A stretch of 40,555 bases of DNA from Bacteroidaceae bacterium (GTDB lineage Bacteria > Bacteroidota > Bacteroidia > Bacteroidales > Bacteroidaceae), in the NCBI GenBank assembly GCA_017645305.1, contig JAGCPD010000017.1:1-40555 (forward strand), written 5' to 3'. The notes under the pieces were generated by a model. That model had not been told where the DNA came from, did no database searches, and saw nothing but the letters and a program-made list of their open reading frames with translations. The translations under genes were made by a program, and so were the position numbers. Shown in pieces: positions 32,822-40,555 of the stretch. The first letter of the stretch is position 1. Every line of letters begins with the position of its first letter.

Positions 32822-34009
32822 ATGAAAAAACGTTTTTTATACATAGTTTTATTTGTAGGGGCTATTTTTGCCCTTTCTGCATGCAGTGATAGCATAGATC
32901 TTGATGACGAGCAGAATTCTTATGAGAGTATTGCCATCGTGTATTGGATGGGTGATAACAGTTTAAGTTCATGGGCAGAGGAAGATGTCAAGGAACTGGT
33001 TCTTGGTATGGACAATATTCCGACAAACAGTAAAATTGTTATCTACGCCGACAAGGAAAACGCATTCCCGGTTATCTATCAGTTAGATGCTGACAACGGA
33101 CTGAAAATATGGAAGGAATACGCTCAGGAAGAAGATTGCACCGACTCGCTCACCCTTCTTACCAACCTCAAGGATATAATTACCAACTTCCCCGCCAAAA
33201 GCTACGGTCTAACCTTTGGAGCACACGGTAGTGGATGGACATGGCAACGCAGAGCCTTGGGACCGGACAACAGTCATTCTGGCAAATGGCTGAACATACC
33301 CACCCTGCGAGGTGTCTTGGAACAGTTGCCACACTTCAGTTACATCTTTTTTGATGTATGTTTCATGCAAAGTGCCGAGGTGGCTTTTGAACTGCGAAAA
33401 GTTGCTGACTGGGTGATAAGTTCTCCTGCCGAAATTCCTAATCCCGGTGCTCCCTATCACCTCATTACAGAAGCCTTGTGTAAGGGAGATGTATATGGCA
33501 TCGTAAACGGATATGACAGCTATTACCCACGTTCATATAAAAACCCAGTTACTCAAAATGAACAGTATTTCGAGGGGGTAGTTCTCTCTGCAGCGAAATG
33601 CAGCGAAATGGATAGTTTTGCCGCTACAACTAACAGATTTATCAAAAACACTTTTGCCAATCGACAGACAATCTCCGGCAATACAGCCTCAAGAATCCAA
33701 AAGTATTCTTCTTATTTCAGTTCCTATACGTATTGCTACGATGTGAACTCTGCTATGTATAATATCCTTCCTGCGGAAGACTATAGCAGTTGGGCTGAAG
33801 AATTCGAAAAAGCAGTTCCGCTTCGAACATCAAAAACCGGCAACTGGACAGCCACGTATTGCGATAACCCTACCATCTATGATTCAGAACACTTTGGCGG
33901 CATCTCTATGTATATCCCCAAAGACGATTATGATGGAAACATAAAAAATGCCGATCTAAAGCGCTTCCAGTGGTACAAAGCTGCCGGATGGGATCAGACT
34001 GGATGGTAA
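32822..34009 (+). CDS. Clostripain-family (C11) cysteine peptidase lipoprotein
   Basis: This 395-residue protein has a lipoprotein signal ending ALSAC (Cys21), so it is anchored in the envelope. Catalytic residues of the C11 clan are visible: His135 in GAHGSGWTW and Cys180 in FFDVCFMQ, each after a hydrophobic strand. C11 peptidases cleave after Arg or Lys and are usually secreted. Codons after the start leave no room for a normal leader (see the -7 box). The gene is followed by two other peptidase genes, suggesting a protein-degradation group. Confidence 0.9.
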   Translation: MKKRFLYIVLFVGAIFALSACSDSIDLDDEQNSYESIAIVYWMGDNSLSSWAEEDVKELVLGMDNIPTNSKIVIYADKENAFPVIYQLDADNGLKIWKEYAQEEDCTDSLTLLTNLKDIITNFPAKSYGLTFGAHGSGWTWQRRALGPDNSHSGKWLNIPTLRGVLEQLPHFSYIFFDVCFMQSAEVAFELRKVADWVISSPAEIPNPGAPYHLITEALCKGDVYGIVNGYDSYYPRSYKNPVTQNEQYFEGVVLSAAKCSEMDSFAATTNRFIKNTFANRQTISGNTASRIQKYSSYFSSYTYCYDVNSAMYNILPAEDYSSWAEEFEKAVPLRTSKTGNWTATYCDNPTIYDSEHFGGISMYIPKDDYDGNIKNADLKRFQWYKAAGWDQTGW

Positions 34010-34015
34010 ACCTTT

Positions 34016-34036
34016 ATAATTCATAATTCATAATTT
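34016..34036. repeat. Inverted copy of the AATTATG repeat after the clostripain-like gene
   Basis: ATAATTCATAATTCATAATT is the reverse complement of the upstream repeat (32776-32800) over about 20 bp and fills nearly all of the 31-bp gap to the aminopeptidase gene. Confidence 0.65.
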
Positions 34037-34040
34037 ACAT

Positions 34041-35438
34041 ATGCTATTTGATAAAGAAACATACGTACAACGCCGTTCCGTACTGAAAAATCAAGTTGGT
34101 TCAGGCATTATCCTGTTGCTGGGCAATAACGATTCGCCTGCCAACTTTCCCTCAAATCCATACCGTTTCCGTCAGGACAGTTCTTTCCTGTACTACTTCG
34201 GGCAACATCGTGACGGGCTGGCTGGTATCATAGATATTGACAACAATCATGAGTATCTGGTGGGTAACGACATAGATATCGAGGATATCGTATGGTTCGG
34301 AAGCGTTGACAGCGTGGCAGATTTGGCTGCCCAGAGTGGTGTAGCCAACACACTAACAATGGCTCAGATGGCCGACTTCCTGAAGAAAGCAAAGGGCGAA
34401 GGCCGCACCATTCACTTCCTGCCCCCATACCGTCACGATTTGATGATTCAACTGATGGACATTCTGGACATTCACCCCAGTCAGCAGCGGGCACAAGCCT
34501 CTGTGAAGTTGATTATGGCAGTTGTAAACCAGCGTGCCGTCAAGACAGCCGAGGAGATTGCCGAGATTGAACGTGCGTGTGCCATCGGATATGAAATGCA
34601 CACCACGGCTATGAAGATGTGCCGTCCGGGTATTACAGAACAAGAGATTAGCGGACGCATCAGTGGCATTGCCAGTAGCAGAGGCTGCATGGTTTCTTTT
34701 CCAAGTATCGTGACCATGCATGGCGAAATTATGCACGGATATCCCAGTCCACGACCCTTGGAGGCAGGACGTCTGATGCTCTGCGATGCAGGAGCTGAGA
34801 CCAACGAGAACTATTGCAGCGATAACACACGTACCACTCCCATCAGCGGACGCTTTTCTCAGCGCCAGAAGGAGATTTACAGCATCGTCGAGCAATGTCA
34901 CGACTATGCCCTCTCGCTTGCTGCCCCAGGCGTTAAATGGTGGGATGTTCACTTTGGCATTTGCCGCCTGATGACTGACAAACTGAAAGAGCTGGGGTTG
35001 ATGAAAGGTGATACAGAAGAGGCCGTTCGTGCTGGAGCTCATGCAATGTTCATGCCTCACGGACTAGGCCACATGATGGGTATGGATGTTCATGACATGG
35101 AAAGTCTGGGACAAACCTACGTCGGCTTCGACGATGAAGTTCGGCCCAATCTGGAGCAATTCGGGACAAACTGCTTACGCTGCGGCCGTCGTCTGCAAGA
35201 AGGTTTTGTTATGACAGACGAACCCGGCATCTATTTCATCCCAGCCCTTATCGACGATTGGAAAACCAGCAGACATTGTGCAGAGTTCCTAAACTTCGAC
35301 TTACTGGAAACCTATAAGGATTTTGGCGGCATACGCATTGAGGACGATATCCTAATCACCGCCGACGGGTGCCGGTATCTGGGCAAGGAACTTGTCCCTT
35401 ACCATATAAACGACGTAGAAGAATTTATCAACAAATAA
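34041..35438 (+). CDS. pepP: Xaa-Pro aminopeptidase (M24B, aminopeptidase P)
   Basis: The enzyme removes N-terminal residues before proline and uses two metal ions. The 465-residue protein has an N-terminal aminopeptidase-P domain and a pita-bread catalytic domain with all five ligands: D249 (LMLCDAGAE), D261 (CSDNTRTTP), H344 (HGLGHMMG), E394 (TDEPGIYF) and E434 (GIRIEDDIL). There is no signal peptide, so it acts in the cytoplasm on imported peptides. It lies between two other peptidase genes. Confidence 0.94.
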   Translation: MLFDKETYVQRRSVLKNQVGSGIILLLGNNDSPANFPSNPYRFRQDSSFLYYFGQHRDGLAGIIDIDNNHEYLVGNDIDIEDIVWFGSVDSVADLAAQSGVANTLTMAQMADFLKKAKGEGRTIHFLPPYRHDLMIQLMDILDIHPSQQRAQASVKLIMAVVNQRAVKTAEEIAEIERACAIGYEMHTTAMKMCRPGITEQEISGRISGIASSRGCMVSFPSIVTMHGEIMHGYPSPRPLEAGRLMLCDAGAETNENYCSDNTRTTPISGRFSQRQKEIYSIVEQCHDYALSLAAPGVKWWDVHFGICRLMTDKLKELGLMKGDTEEAVRAGAHAMFMPHGLGHMMGMDVHDMESLGQTYVGFDDEVRPNLEQFGTNCLRCGRRLQEGFVMTDEPGIYFIPALIDDWKTSRHCAEFLNFDLLETYKDFGGIRIEDDILITADGCRYLGKELVPYHINDVEEFINK

Positions 35439-35455
35439 CAAACAAAATTATTTTT

Positions 35456-36679
35456 ATGAAAAAGATTTTCCTTATTGCTTTGGCAGCTTTGACTGTTATG
35501 CCTGCTGGAGCTAAAGACAAAGACAAGAAGAAAGAGGTTGACAAAGACAGCCTTATCTTCACCACGATTATTGAACATCCTGTAACAAGCATCAAGAACC
35601 AGAATAGCAGTGGTACTTGCTGGGCATATTCCTCTCTGGCATTTCTGGAAAGCGAAGCCATCAAGAAACATCCCGAGTTGAAGGGTGACATCGACTTGTG
35701 CGAGTCTTTCCTTATAAGTAAGACCTATGTGGATCGTGCTGACAAGCATGTCCGTACTCACGGAGACGCAAGCTTCAGCCAAGGCGGTAGTTTCGAGGAT
35801 GCCCTCTACTGCATGGAACACTATGGCCTTATCCCTGAAGGTATCATGCCTTATCCCATCACAGAGTATGGCGATTCACTTTTCAATTTCAAATCCCTCT
35901 TCCCCCCTATGGAAGCATATCTGAAGAGCATCGCTCCAAAAGACGCGAAGAAAATTCTGCACAAGGGTTGGAAGCAAGCTTTGCAGGGCATGCTTGATGG
36001 CTATTTCGGTAAGTGCCCCACAGAATTCGAGTACAAGGGCAAGCGATACACTCCCCAGTCCTTCGTTAAAGATTATCTTACACTCGATCCAAACGACTAT
36101 GTCAGCCTGACCAGCTATACACATCATCCCTATTATAGCACCTTCGCCCTCGAAATCGAGGACAACTGGCGTTGGGCAAGCAGCTACAACTTGCCTTTGG
36201 ACGAGTTTATGCGTGTGATGTACGAAGCTGTACAGAACGGTTGGACTTTTGCTTGGGGCGCTGATGTCAGCGAGGAAGGCTTCAGCCGCCGCAACGGCAA
36301 GAACAAGAGCGTAGCTATGGTACCTGACACTAAGTTCAAAGCTGGAGTTGGTAGCGACCAGGCTCGTTGGACTGGCGAGAAGGGCTCAGAGAAGGTTGAG
36401 ATTGTAAGCGCCAACGCAGAGAAGAAAATTACTCCAGAAATGCGCCAAGAGGCTTACGACAACTGGGAAACAACAGATGACCATGGTATGCAGATTTACG
36501 GTTTGGCCAAGGATCAGTACGGCAAGGAGTACTTTATGATGAAGAACTCTTGGGGCGAAAGTGGTCCCTTCAAGGGTTTTTGGTACGTTAGCCAGCCATA
36601 TATTGCCTACAAGACCATGAACATCGTTATTAACAAAAACGCTGTTCCTGCCGATATCCGCAAAAAACTCGGTTTCTAA
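35456..36679 (+). CDS. C1 papain-family peptidase (bleomycin hydrolase-like), exported
   Basis: This 407-residue protein starts at ATG 35456; the longer frame from 35369 overlaps pepP and lacks a signal. The N-terminus is a signal peptide (MKKIFLIALAALTVMPAGA). Papain-fold catalytic residues are Cys55 in SSGTCWAYSS, His in DDHGMQIYGL and Asn in MKNSWGE. The arrangement resembles aminopeptidase C/bleomycin hydrolase, but exported. It follows pepP by 17 bp and overlaps the end of recQ by 4 bp in convergent orientation. Confidence 0.9.
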   Translation: MKKIFLIALAALTVMPAGAKDKDKKKEVDKDSLIFTTIIEHPVTSIKNQNSSGTCWAYSSLAFLESEAIKKHPELKGDIDLCESFLISKTYVDRADKHVRTHGDASFSQGGSFEDALYCMEHYGLIPEGIMPYPITEYGDSLFNFKSLFPPMEAYLKSIAPKDAKKILHKGWKQALQGMLDGYFGKCPTEFEYKGKRYTPQSFVKDYLTLDPNDYVSLTSYTHHPYYSTFALEIEDNWRWASSYNLPLDEFMRVMYEAVQNGWTFAWGADVSEEGFSRRNGKNKSVAMVPDTKFKAGVGSDQARWTGEKGSEKVEIVSANAEKKITPEMRQEAYDNWETTDDHGMQIYGLAKDQYGKEYFMMKNSWGESGPFKGFWYVSQPYIAYKTMNIVINKNAVPADIRKKLGF

Positions 36680-38574
36680 TTTCCAGAAGCCAATCTGATA
36701 AAAGGTCCGTCCGCCACCAGTTCTTCCTTGGCACGCATGTAATCCAATGCCCAAGTAAGACTGTACGGGCGGATTCCTTTTATGTCCAATTCTGAAACTT
36801 TGATGGGGCCATGTTGTAGCTGGCTCACTATACGTTCCCTTATCTGCATATATTCCTGTTCTGTAATACTTGTTGTATCATCAAACTGACAGACATCACA
36901 AATGCCGCACCGGTGTACCTTCGTTTCACCAAAATATTGAAGTAACAGACGACTGCGGCACTCTTCTGTATTCAAACAATATTCCCGCAGAGCATTCAGA
37001 CGGTACTCGTAAGCATCCTTGCGCATAGCATAAATGCCGTAAGGGAACTCCAGTTCCTCCTTCATTACCCTGCGCTGTAAGAAAGTAATCAAGGGAATAT
37101 GCTTGCGGGGAATGTAGCTTATCAACCCCTTACGCGCCAGTTCTTTCAAGTCCTGATAAATGACATCCATACTTAGGCCGGTATCCCGGCTTATCATATC
37201 CTCATCAATGAATACAAAATCCACAAAAATACCCCCGTAACGCCTTAGCATAGCAAGCATAATCTGTTCATCCTGACTATTAAGTACACCAAACAATTGG
37301 TTCCTTGTGGCATCAATACGTAAACGGCTTGTACCCTCCTCCGCATCACGATATATTATGTAACCAGCCTTGTCAAGTATATCAAGAGCACTTGTCAGTA
37401 TAAGCGGATGATGATGGAAAGTTACGCAGAAACGCTCCATCTGAAACTCACGCGTTACGTTCAAACCATCACCGACAGCTAATTGTAAGAAACAGCATAC
37501 ATCCTCGTACACCTTTCTTACATAGTCCAAATCGGGGAAATGCTGCTTTACACGACGGCCCAACAGTTCCAATTCCTTACCATCCATCACAATGACAGAA
37601 CTGGCAGGCTTTCCGTCTCTTCCTGCACGGCCCGCTTCTTGAAAATATTCCTCTATAGAGTCGGGAAGATCTACATGCACCACCAGTCGGACATCTGGTT
37701 TATCTATGCCCATACCGAAGGCATTGGTTGCCACCATAATACGATGGCTTCCCTTCAGCCAGGCATTCTGTCGTGCATCCTTCTCACCATGCTTCAGTCC
37801 CGCATGATAATAAGTAGCTGTAAAGCCATATTCAACCAGTTGTTTTGCCAAATCTTCACACTTCTGTCTATTACGGGTATAAACAATACAAGAACCCTCG
37901 TATGCGTTCAGCAGTTGAAGCAGACCCAATATGGTAGCATCTGCATGCAACACCTTGTAGGCTAAATTCTGACGATAGAAACTCATACGGAATACATTCT
38001 CCTCCTTAAAGTCGAGGTTCTTCTGTATCTCCTTGGTTACCTTCGGTGTAGCGGTTGCCGTAAGGGCCAGAATGGGACAATTGGGTTTTATCTTGCGTAC
38101 CTGTGCTATCTGCAGGTATGAAGGGCGGAAGTCATAGCCCCACTGACAGATGCAGTGTGCCTCGTCAACCGTTATGAAACTTACATTCATGTGACCCAGT
38201 TTCTTCAAGAAGAGTTCAGACGAGAGGCGTTCGGGGGATATATACAGAAACTTATAGGCATTGAAAACACAATTATCCAATATTACCAGCGTTTGCTCGT
38301 GTGACAGTCCCGAGTGTACGCAAGCAGCCTTTATCCCCCGGCTATTCAGTGCTTCCACTTGATCTTTCATCAAGGCAATAAGAGGGGTTATCACCAGACA
38401 CATTCCCGGTCTGGCAAGGGCAGGCACTTGGAAGGTAATGCTCTTTCCTCCGCCTGTAGGCATAAGACCAAGAGTATCCCGCCCGCTGCCAATACTTTCT
38501 ATAATATCACGCTGAATACCGCGGAAATCATCAAACCCCCAGTATTTTTTCAGGATGGAGAGATATGTATCCAT
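36676..38574 (-). CDS. recQ: ATP-dependent DNA helicase RecQ
   Basis: RecQ unwinds DNA during recombination repair. The 632-residue protein has Walker A PTGGGKS (39-45), a VDEAHCICQWGYDFRPSY box, TATATPKV, and QEAGRAGRDG (motif VI). The zinc-binding RecQ-C region has CLNTEECRSRLLLQYFGE and HRCGICDVC. A short C-terminal part (IKVSELDIKGIRPYSLTWAL) replaces a classical HRDC domain. It lies 11 bp after recJ, so the two repair genes are cotranscribed. Confidence 0.94.
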   Translation of the reverse strand: MDTYLSILKKYWGFDDFRGIQRDIIESIGSGRDTLGLMPTGGGKSITFQVPALARPGMCLVITPLIALMKDQVEALNSRGIKAACVHSGLSHEQTLVILDNCVFNAYKFLYISPERLSSELFLKKLGHMNVSFITVDEAHCICQWGYDFRPSYLQIAQVRKIKPNCPILALTATATPKVTKEIQKNLDFKEENVFRMSFYRQNLAYKVLHADATILGLLQLLNAYEGSCIVYTRNRQKCEDLAKQLVEYGFTATYYHAGLKHGEKDARQNAWLKGSHRIMVATNAFGMGIDKPDVRLVVHVDLPDSIEEYFQEAGRAGRDGKPASSVIVMDGKELELLGRRVKQHFPDLDYVRKVYEDVCCFLQLAVGDGLNVTREFQMERFCVTFHHHPLILTSALDILDKAGYIIYRDAEEGTSRLRIDATRNQLFGVLNSQDEQIMLAMLRRYGGIFVDFVFIDEDMISRDTGLSMDVIYQDLKELARKGLISYIPRKHIPLITFLQRRVMKEELEFPYGIYAMRKDAYEYRLNALREYCLNTEECRSRLLLQYFGETKVHRCGICDVCQFDDTTSITEQEYMQIRERIVSQLQHGPIKVSELDIKGIRPYSLTWALDYMRAKEELVADGPFIRLASGN

Positions 38575-38585
38575 CTTCTTCTTTC

Positions 38586-40304
38586 TTACTGGGCAGGTTT
38601 AATGTCCTCTATCTGTAGTTGCACCTCACCGTGCTTGTGGGTGTTTTCCTCAAGTGAGTAAACAATGTCAAAAGCCTGTTTTGTCTTTATATAACGAGCC
38701 TGAGAACTCTGACCAAAAGCAATACCATTCATTACCCTGCTGCTCTTACTATCCACCAACTCCAACTTGATATGCTCCTGTTCACGACCAACCACCCGGC
38801 TTGTACCATAGTCATAAACCTGCTCCGTGCAAAACATAGGCTTGGGATTCTCTGGACCGTAAGGACCGAAACGCCTAAGATCAACATAGAAGCGGAAGTT
38901 CACATCCTTAAAATCAATCTTAGCCTCATAAGTGAGCACAGCATTTGTCTGCTCTGGCAGAATATACTTGTCAACATACTCCTCAAACCTGCGTTTGAAT
39001 TCTGGCACGTTCTCCACTTTCAGGCTTAAACCTGCAGCATACGTATGACCGCCAAAGTTCTCCAGCAAATCACGACAACTGTCTATGGCACTGTAAACAT
39101 CGAAACCAGCAACGGAACGGGCTGAACCGGTAACTATGTCATCGGTACGTGTCAACACAACAGCAGGACGGAAATAAATTTCCGTAAGACGGGATGCCAC
39201 AATACCGATTACACCTCTATGCCACTCCTCATTATATAGAACAATAGCCTTGTGCTCATGCTGATGATCCAGCGAGGCCACAATCTGGTTAGCCTCTTCC
39301 GTCATGGATTTATCCAAATCCTTACGCTGCTCATTGTATTCATTAATAGTAGCGGCCTTCTCTTTTGCCACCTTGCGGTCTTTCTCTATCAGCAACGATA
39401 CTGCTTCCTTGCCGTTCTGCATACGTCCCGAGGCATTGATACGCGGACCTATCTTAAAGATAATATCGTTCAATGACAGTTCCTTGCCTGTCAGACCACA
39501 TATCTCAATCAAGGCCTTAACACCTGTACTGGGGTTCTGATTCAGCTGTCGCAAACCATGATAAGCCAAAATCCTGTTCTCGCCCATAATAGGCACGATA
39601 TCTGATGCAATGCTTATTGCACAAAGATCAAGCAATGGAATCAGGTTGCAAAACTCTATGCCGTTGCTGATAGCAAATCCCTGCATTAGCTTAAACCCCA
39701 CGCCACAGCCACATAAATCCTTATAAGGATAAGTATCGTCCTCACGCTTGGCATTCAGAATAGCAACAGCAGGAGGAAGAACTGGGTCGGGAACATGATG
39801 ATCGCAGATAATGAAGTCGATACCCAACTCCTTAGCATAAGCTATCTCGTCAATCGCCTTAATACCGCAGTCAAGTACAATTACCAGACTTACACCCGTC
39901 TCATGGGCATAGTTGACACCTTGGCGGGATACACCATAGCCCTCTTCATTTCTGCTGGGAATGTAATAATCGATATTCGAGTAGTAGTGCTGCAGGAACC
40001 TGTAAACTAAAGCCACTGCCGTACAGCCATCTACATCATAGTCGCCATAAACCAGAATACGCTCCTTCTTTCCGAGTGCCTCGTTCAAACGATCCACGGC
40101 CTTCTGCATATCCACAAACAGGAAAGGGTCAAGAAGATTCGTCAACTGAGGACGAAAGAACTTGCGAGCCTCCTCCTCCGTACGAATCCCCCTATTCACC
40201 AACAGTGTACCCATTACTGGGTTTATTCCTAAACTGTCAGCAAGACTTAATGCCGTACTTTGGTCAGCTTCTGATGGCGCATTATATTCCCAAATATAAC
40301 TCAT
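38586..40304 (-). CDS. recJ: Single-stranded-DNA-specific exonuclease RecJ
   Basis: RecJ degrades single-stranded DNA 5' to 3' in repair. The 572-residue protein (ATG 40304) has the DHH-family motifs VYGDYDVDGCTAVAL, VIVLDCGIKA, FIICDHHVPD, and the DHHA1 signature GGHTYAAGLSL. A longer frame starts 12 codons upstream, but its codons overlap the -7 box (40318-40311), so MSYIWEYNAPS is preferred. It heads the recJ-recQ unit. Confidence 0.94.
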   Translation of the reverse strand: MSYIWEYNAPSEADQSTALSLADSLGINPVMGTLLVNRGIRTEEEARKFFRPQLTNLLDPFLFVDMQKAVDRLNEALGKKERILVYGDYDVDGCTAVALVYRFLQHYYSNIDYYIPSRNEEGYGVSRQGVNYAHETGVSLVIVLDCGIKAIDEIAYAKELGIDFIICDHHVPDPVLPPAVAILNAKREDDTYPYKDLCGCGVGFKLMQGFAISNGIEFCNLIPLLDLCAISIASDIVPIMGENRILAYHGLRQLNQNPSTGVKALIEICGLTGKELSLNDIIFKIGPRINASGRMQNGKEAVSLLIEKDRKVAKEKAATINEYNEQRKDLDKSMTEEANQIVASLDHQHEHKAIVLYNEEWHRGVIGIVASRLTEIYFRPAVVLTRTDDIVTGSARSVAGFDVYSAIDSCRDLLENFGGHTYAAGLSLKVENVPEFKRRFEEYVDKYILPEQTNAVLTYEAKIDFKDVNFRFYVDLRRFGPYGPENPKPMFCTEQVYDYGTSRVVGREQEHIKLELVDSKSSRVMNGIAFGQSSQARYIKTKQAFDIVYSLEENTHKHGEVQLQIEDIKPAQ

Positions 40305-40310
40305 AGGGTG

Positions 40311-40318
40311 TAAAGTTA
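40311..40318 (-). promoter_or_regulatory. Weak -7 box directly before recJ
   Basis: TAACTTTA on the minus strand differs from TAnnTTTG at the last base and ends six bases before the ATG at 40304. TTTG lies 23 bp upstream, slightly farther than usual. Confidence 0.4.
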
Positions 40319-40436
40319 CAACAAAAACCACACTTATCACCCAAAAGCAGAGATTTATTGCGTTTTTTTAACAAAACAGCGGCTGGCCACCAATCTTACA
40401 AGTCTCAAAATTCTCATAAAACCCATAAGACAAAGA

Positions 40437-40466
40437 AAGCCTCCGCATCGTCTGACGCAGAGGCTT
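40437..40466 (-). terminator. Terminator after the 5S rRNA gene
   Basis: AAGCCTC pairs with GAGGCTT, extended by GC/GC after one mismatch. On the minus strand the stem is followed by TCTTTGTCTTATGGG. It lies 13 bp after the 5S end and closes the rRNA operon. Confidence 0.8.
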
Positions 40467-40478
40467 CTCCTGTAAAAA

Positions 40479-40555
40479 CGGCAGCTACCTACTCTCCCAC
40501 GGGTGTGCAGTACCATCGGCGCGGGCGGGCTTAACTTCTCTGTTCGGAATGGGAA
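40479..40555 (-). rRNA. rrf: 5S rRNA gene, 3' part only
   Basis: The reverse complement reads TTCCCATTCCGAACAGAGAA then GTTAAGCCCGCCCGCGCCGA and ends GGGAGAGTAGGTAGCTGCCG, the conserved 3' two-thirds of bacterial 5S rRNA. The 5' end lies beyond the window, so an rRNA operon continues to the right on the minus strand. Confidence 0.93.

Noticed and set aside
35369..35455. Upstream extension of the C1 peptidase
   Set aside because: It overlaps pepP in another frame and would bury the obvious signal peptide starting at ATG 35456.

Overview
The window reads as chromosomal DNA of a Prevotella-like Bacteroidales. Supporting this are Bacteroidetes-type promoters (TTTG, about 20 bp, TAnnTTTG), the rpmF-fabH-era-der gene order, BspA-type leucine-rich repeats, and Prevotella-style C-terminal sorting motifs. 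All calls come from reading the sequence and the translated frames; no database search was possible.

Left part (1-9,050). A decayed stretch is followed by a BspA-type LRR gene fragment with no start codon that breaks off inside a repeat (about 854-1,483). Next comes an accessory segment: a zinc-finger protein with four tandem excisionase-like HTH domains, a convergent GC-rich DUF6261 gene, five palindromes at an exact 42-bp period upstream of the DUF6261 gene, a probable mobilisation-protein tail, and a tail-anchored protein. A minus-strand run of ordinary genes follows: GNAT acetyltransferase, secreted metallopeptidase, DUF4377 lipoprotein, a small secreted protein, lgt and an Ig-like lipoprotein.

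Middle part (9,049-19,562). After a Crp/Fnr regulator, all genes lie on the minus strand and form a defence-type island. Reading in the direction of transcription it holds an AAA ATPase plus RloB pair (RloAB/AbiL-like), a nuclease-like/SIR2 fusion, a 1,217-residue YobI-like membrane P-loop NTPase, small ORFs, the first 42 residues of a second SIR2-like protein, and a ClpP-like SDH_sah protease with a 68-residue partner. At 19,958 the C-terminal half of a BspA-type protein starts without an initiation codon, in a repeat position that complements the fragment at 1,483. The two could be halves of one gene separated by about 18.5 kb, although lgt, normally a core gene, lies between them.

Right part (20,775-40,555). 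This is largely core genome: a short WDDEW-ending protein, an operon-like minus-strand run (DUF177, rpmF, fabH, era, der, lipoprotein, M16 peptidase, outer-membrane beta-barrel protein), a histidine kinase, a plus-strand peptidase group (clostripain-like lipoprotein, aminopeptidase P, C1 peptidase), recJ-recQ on the minus strand, and the 3' end of a 5S rRNA gene with its terminator at the window edge. GC-rich palindromic repeats and AT-rich AATTATG repeats sit between these genes; one GC-rich copy appears to be translated as part of a lipoprotein signal peptide.
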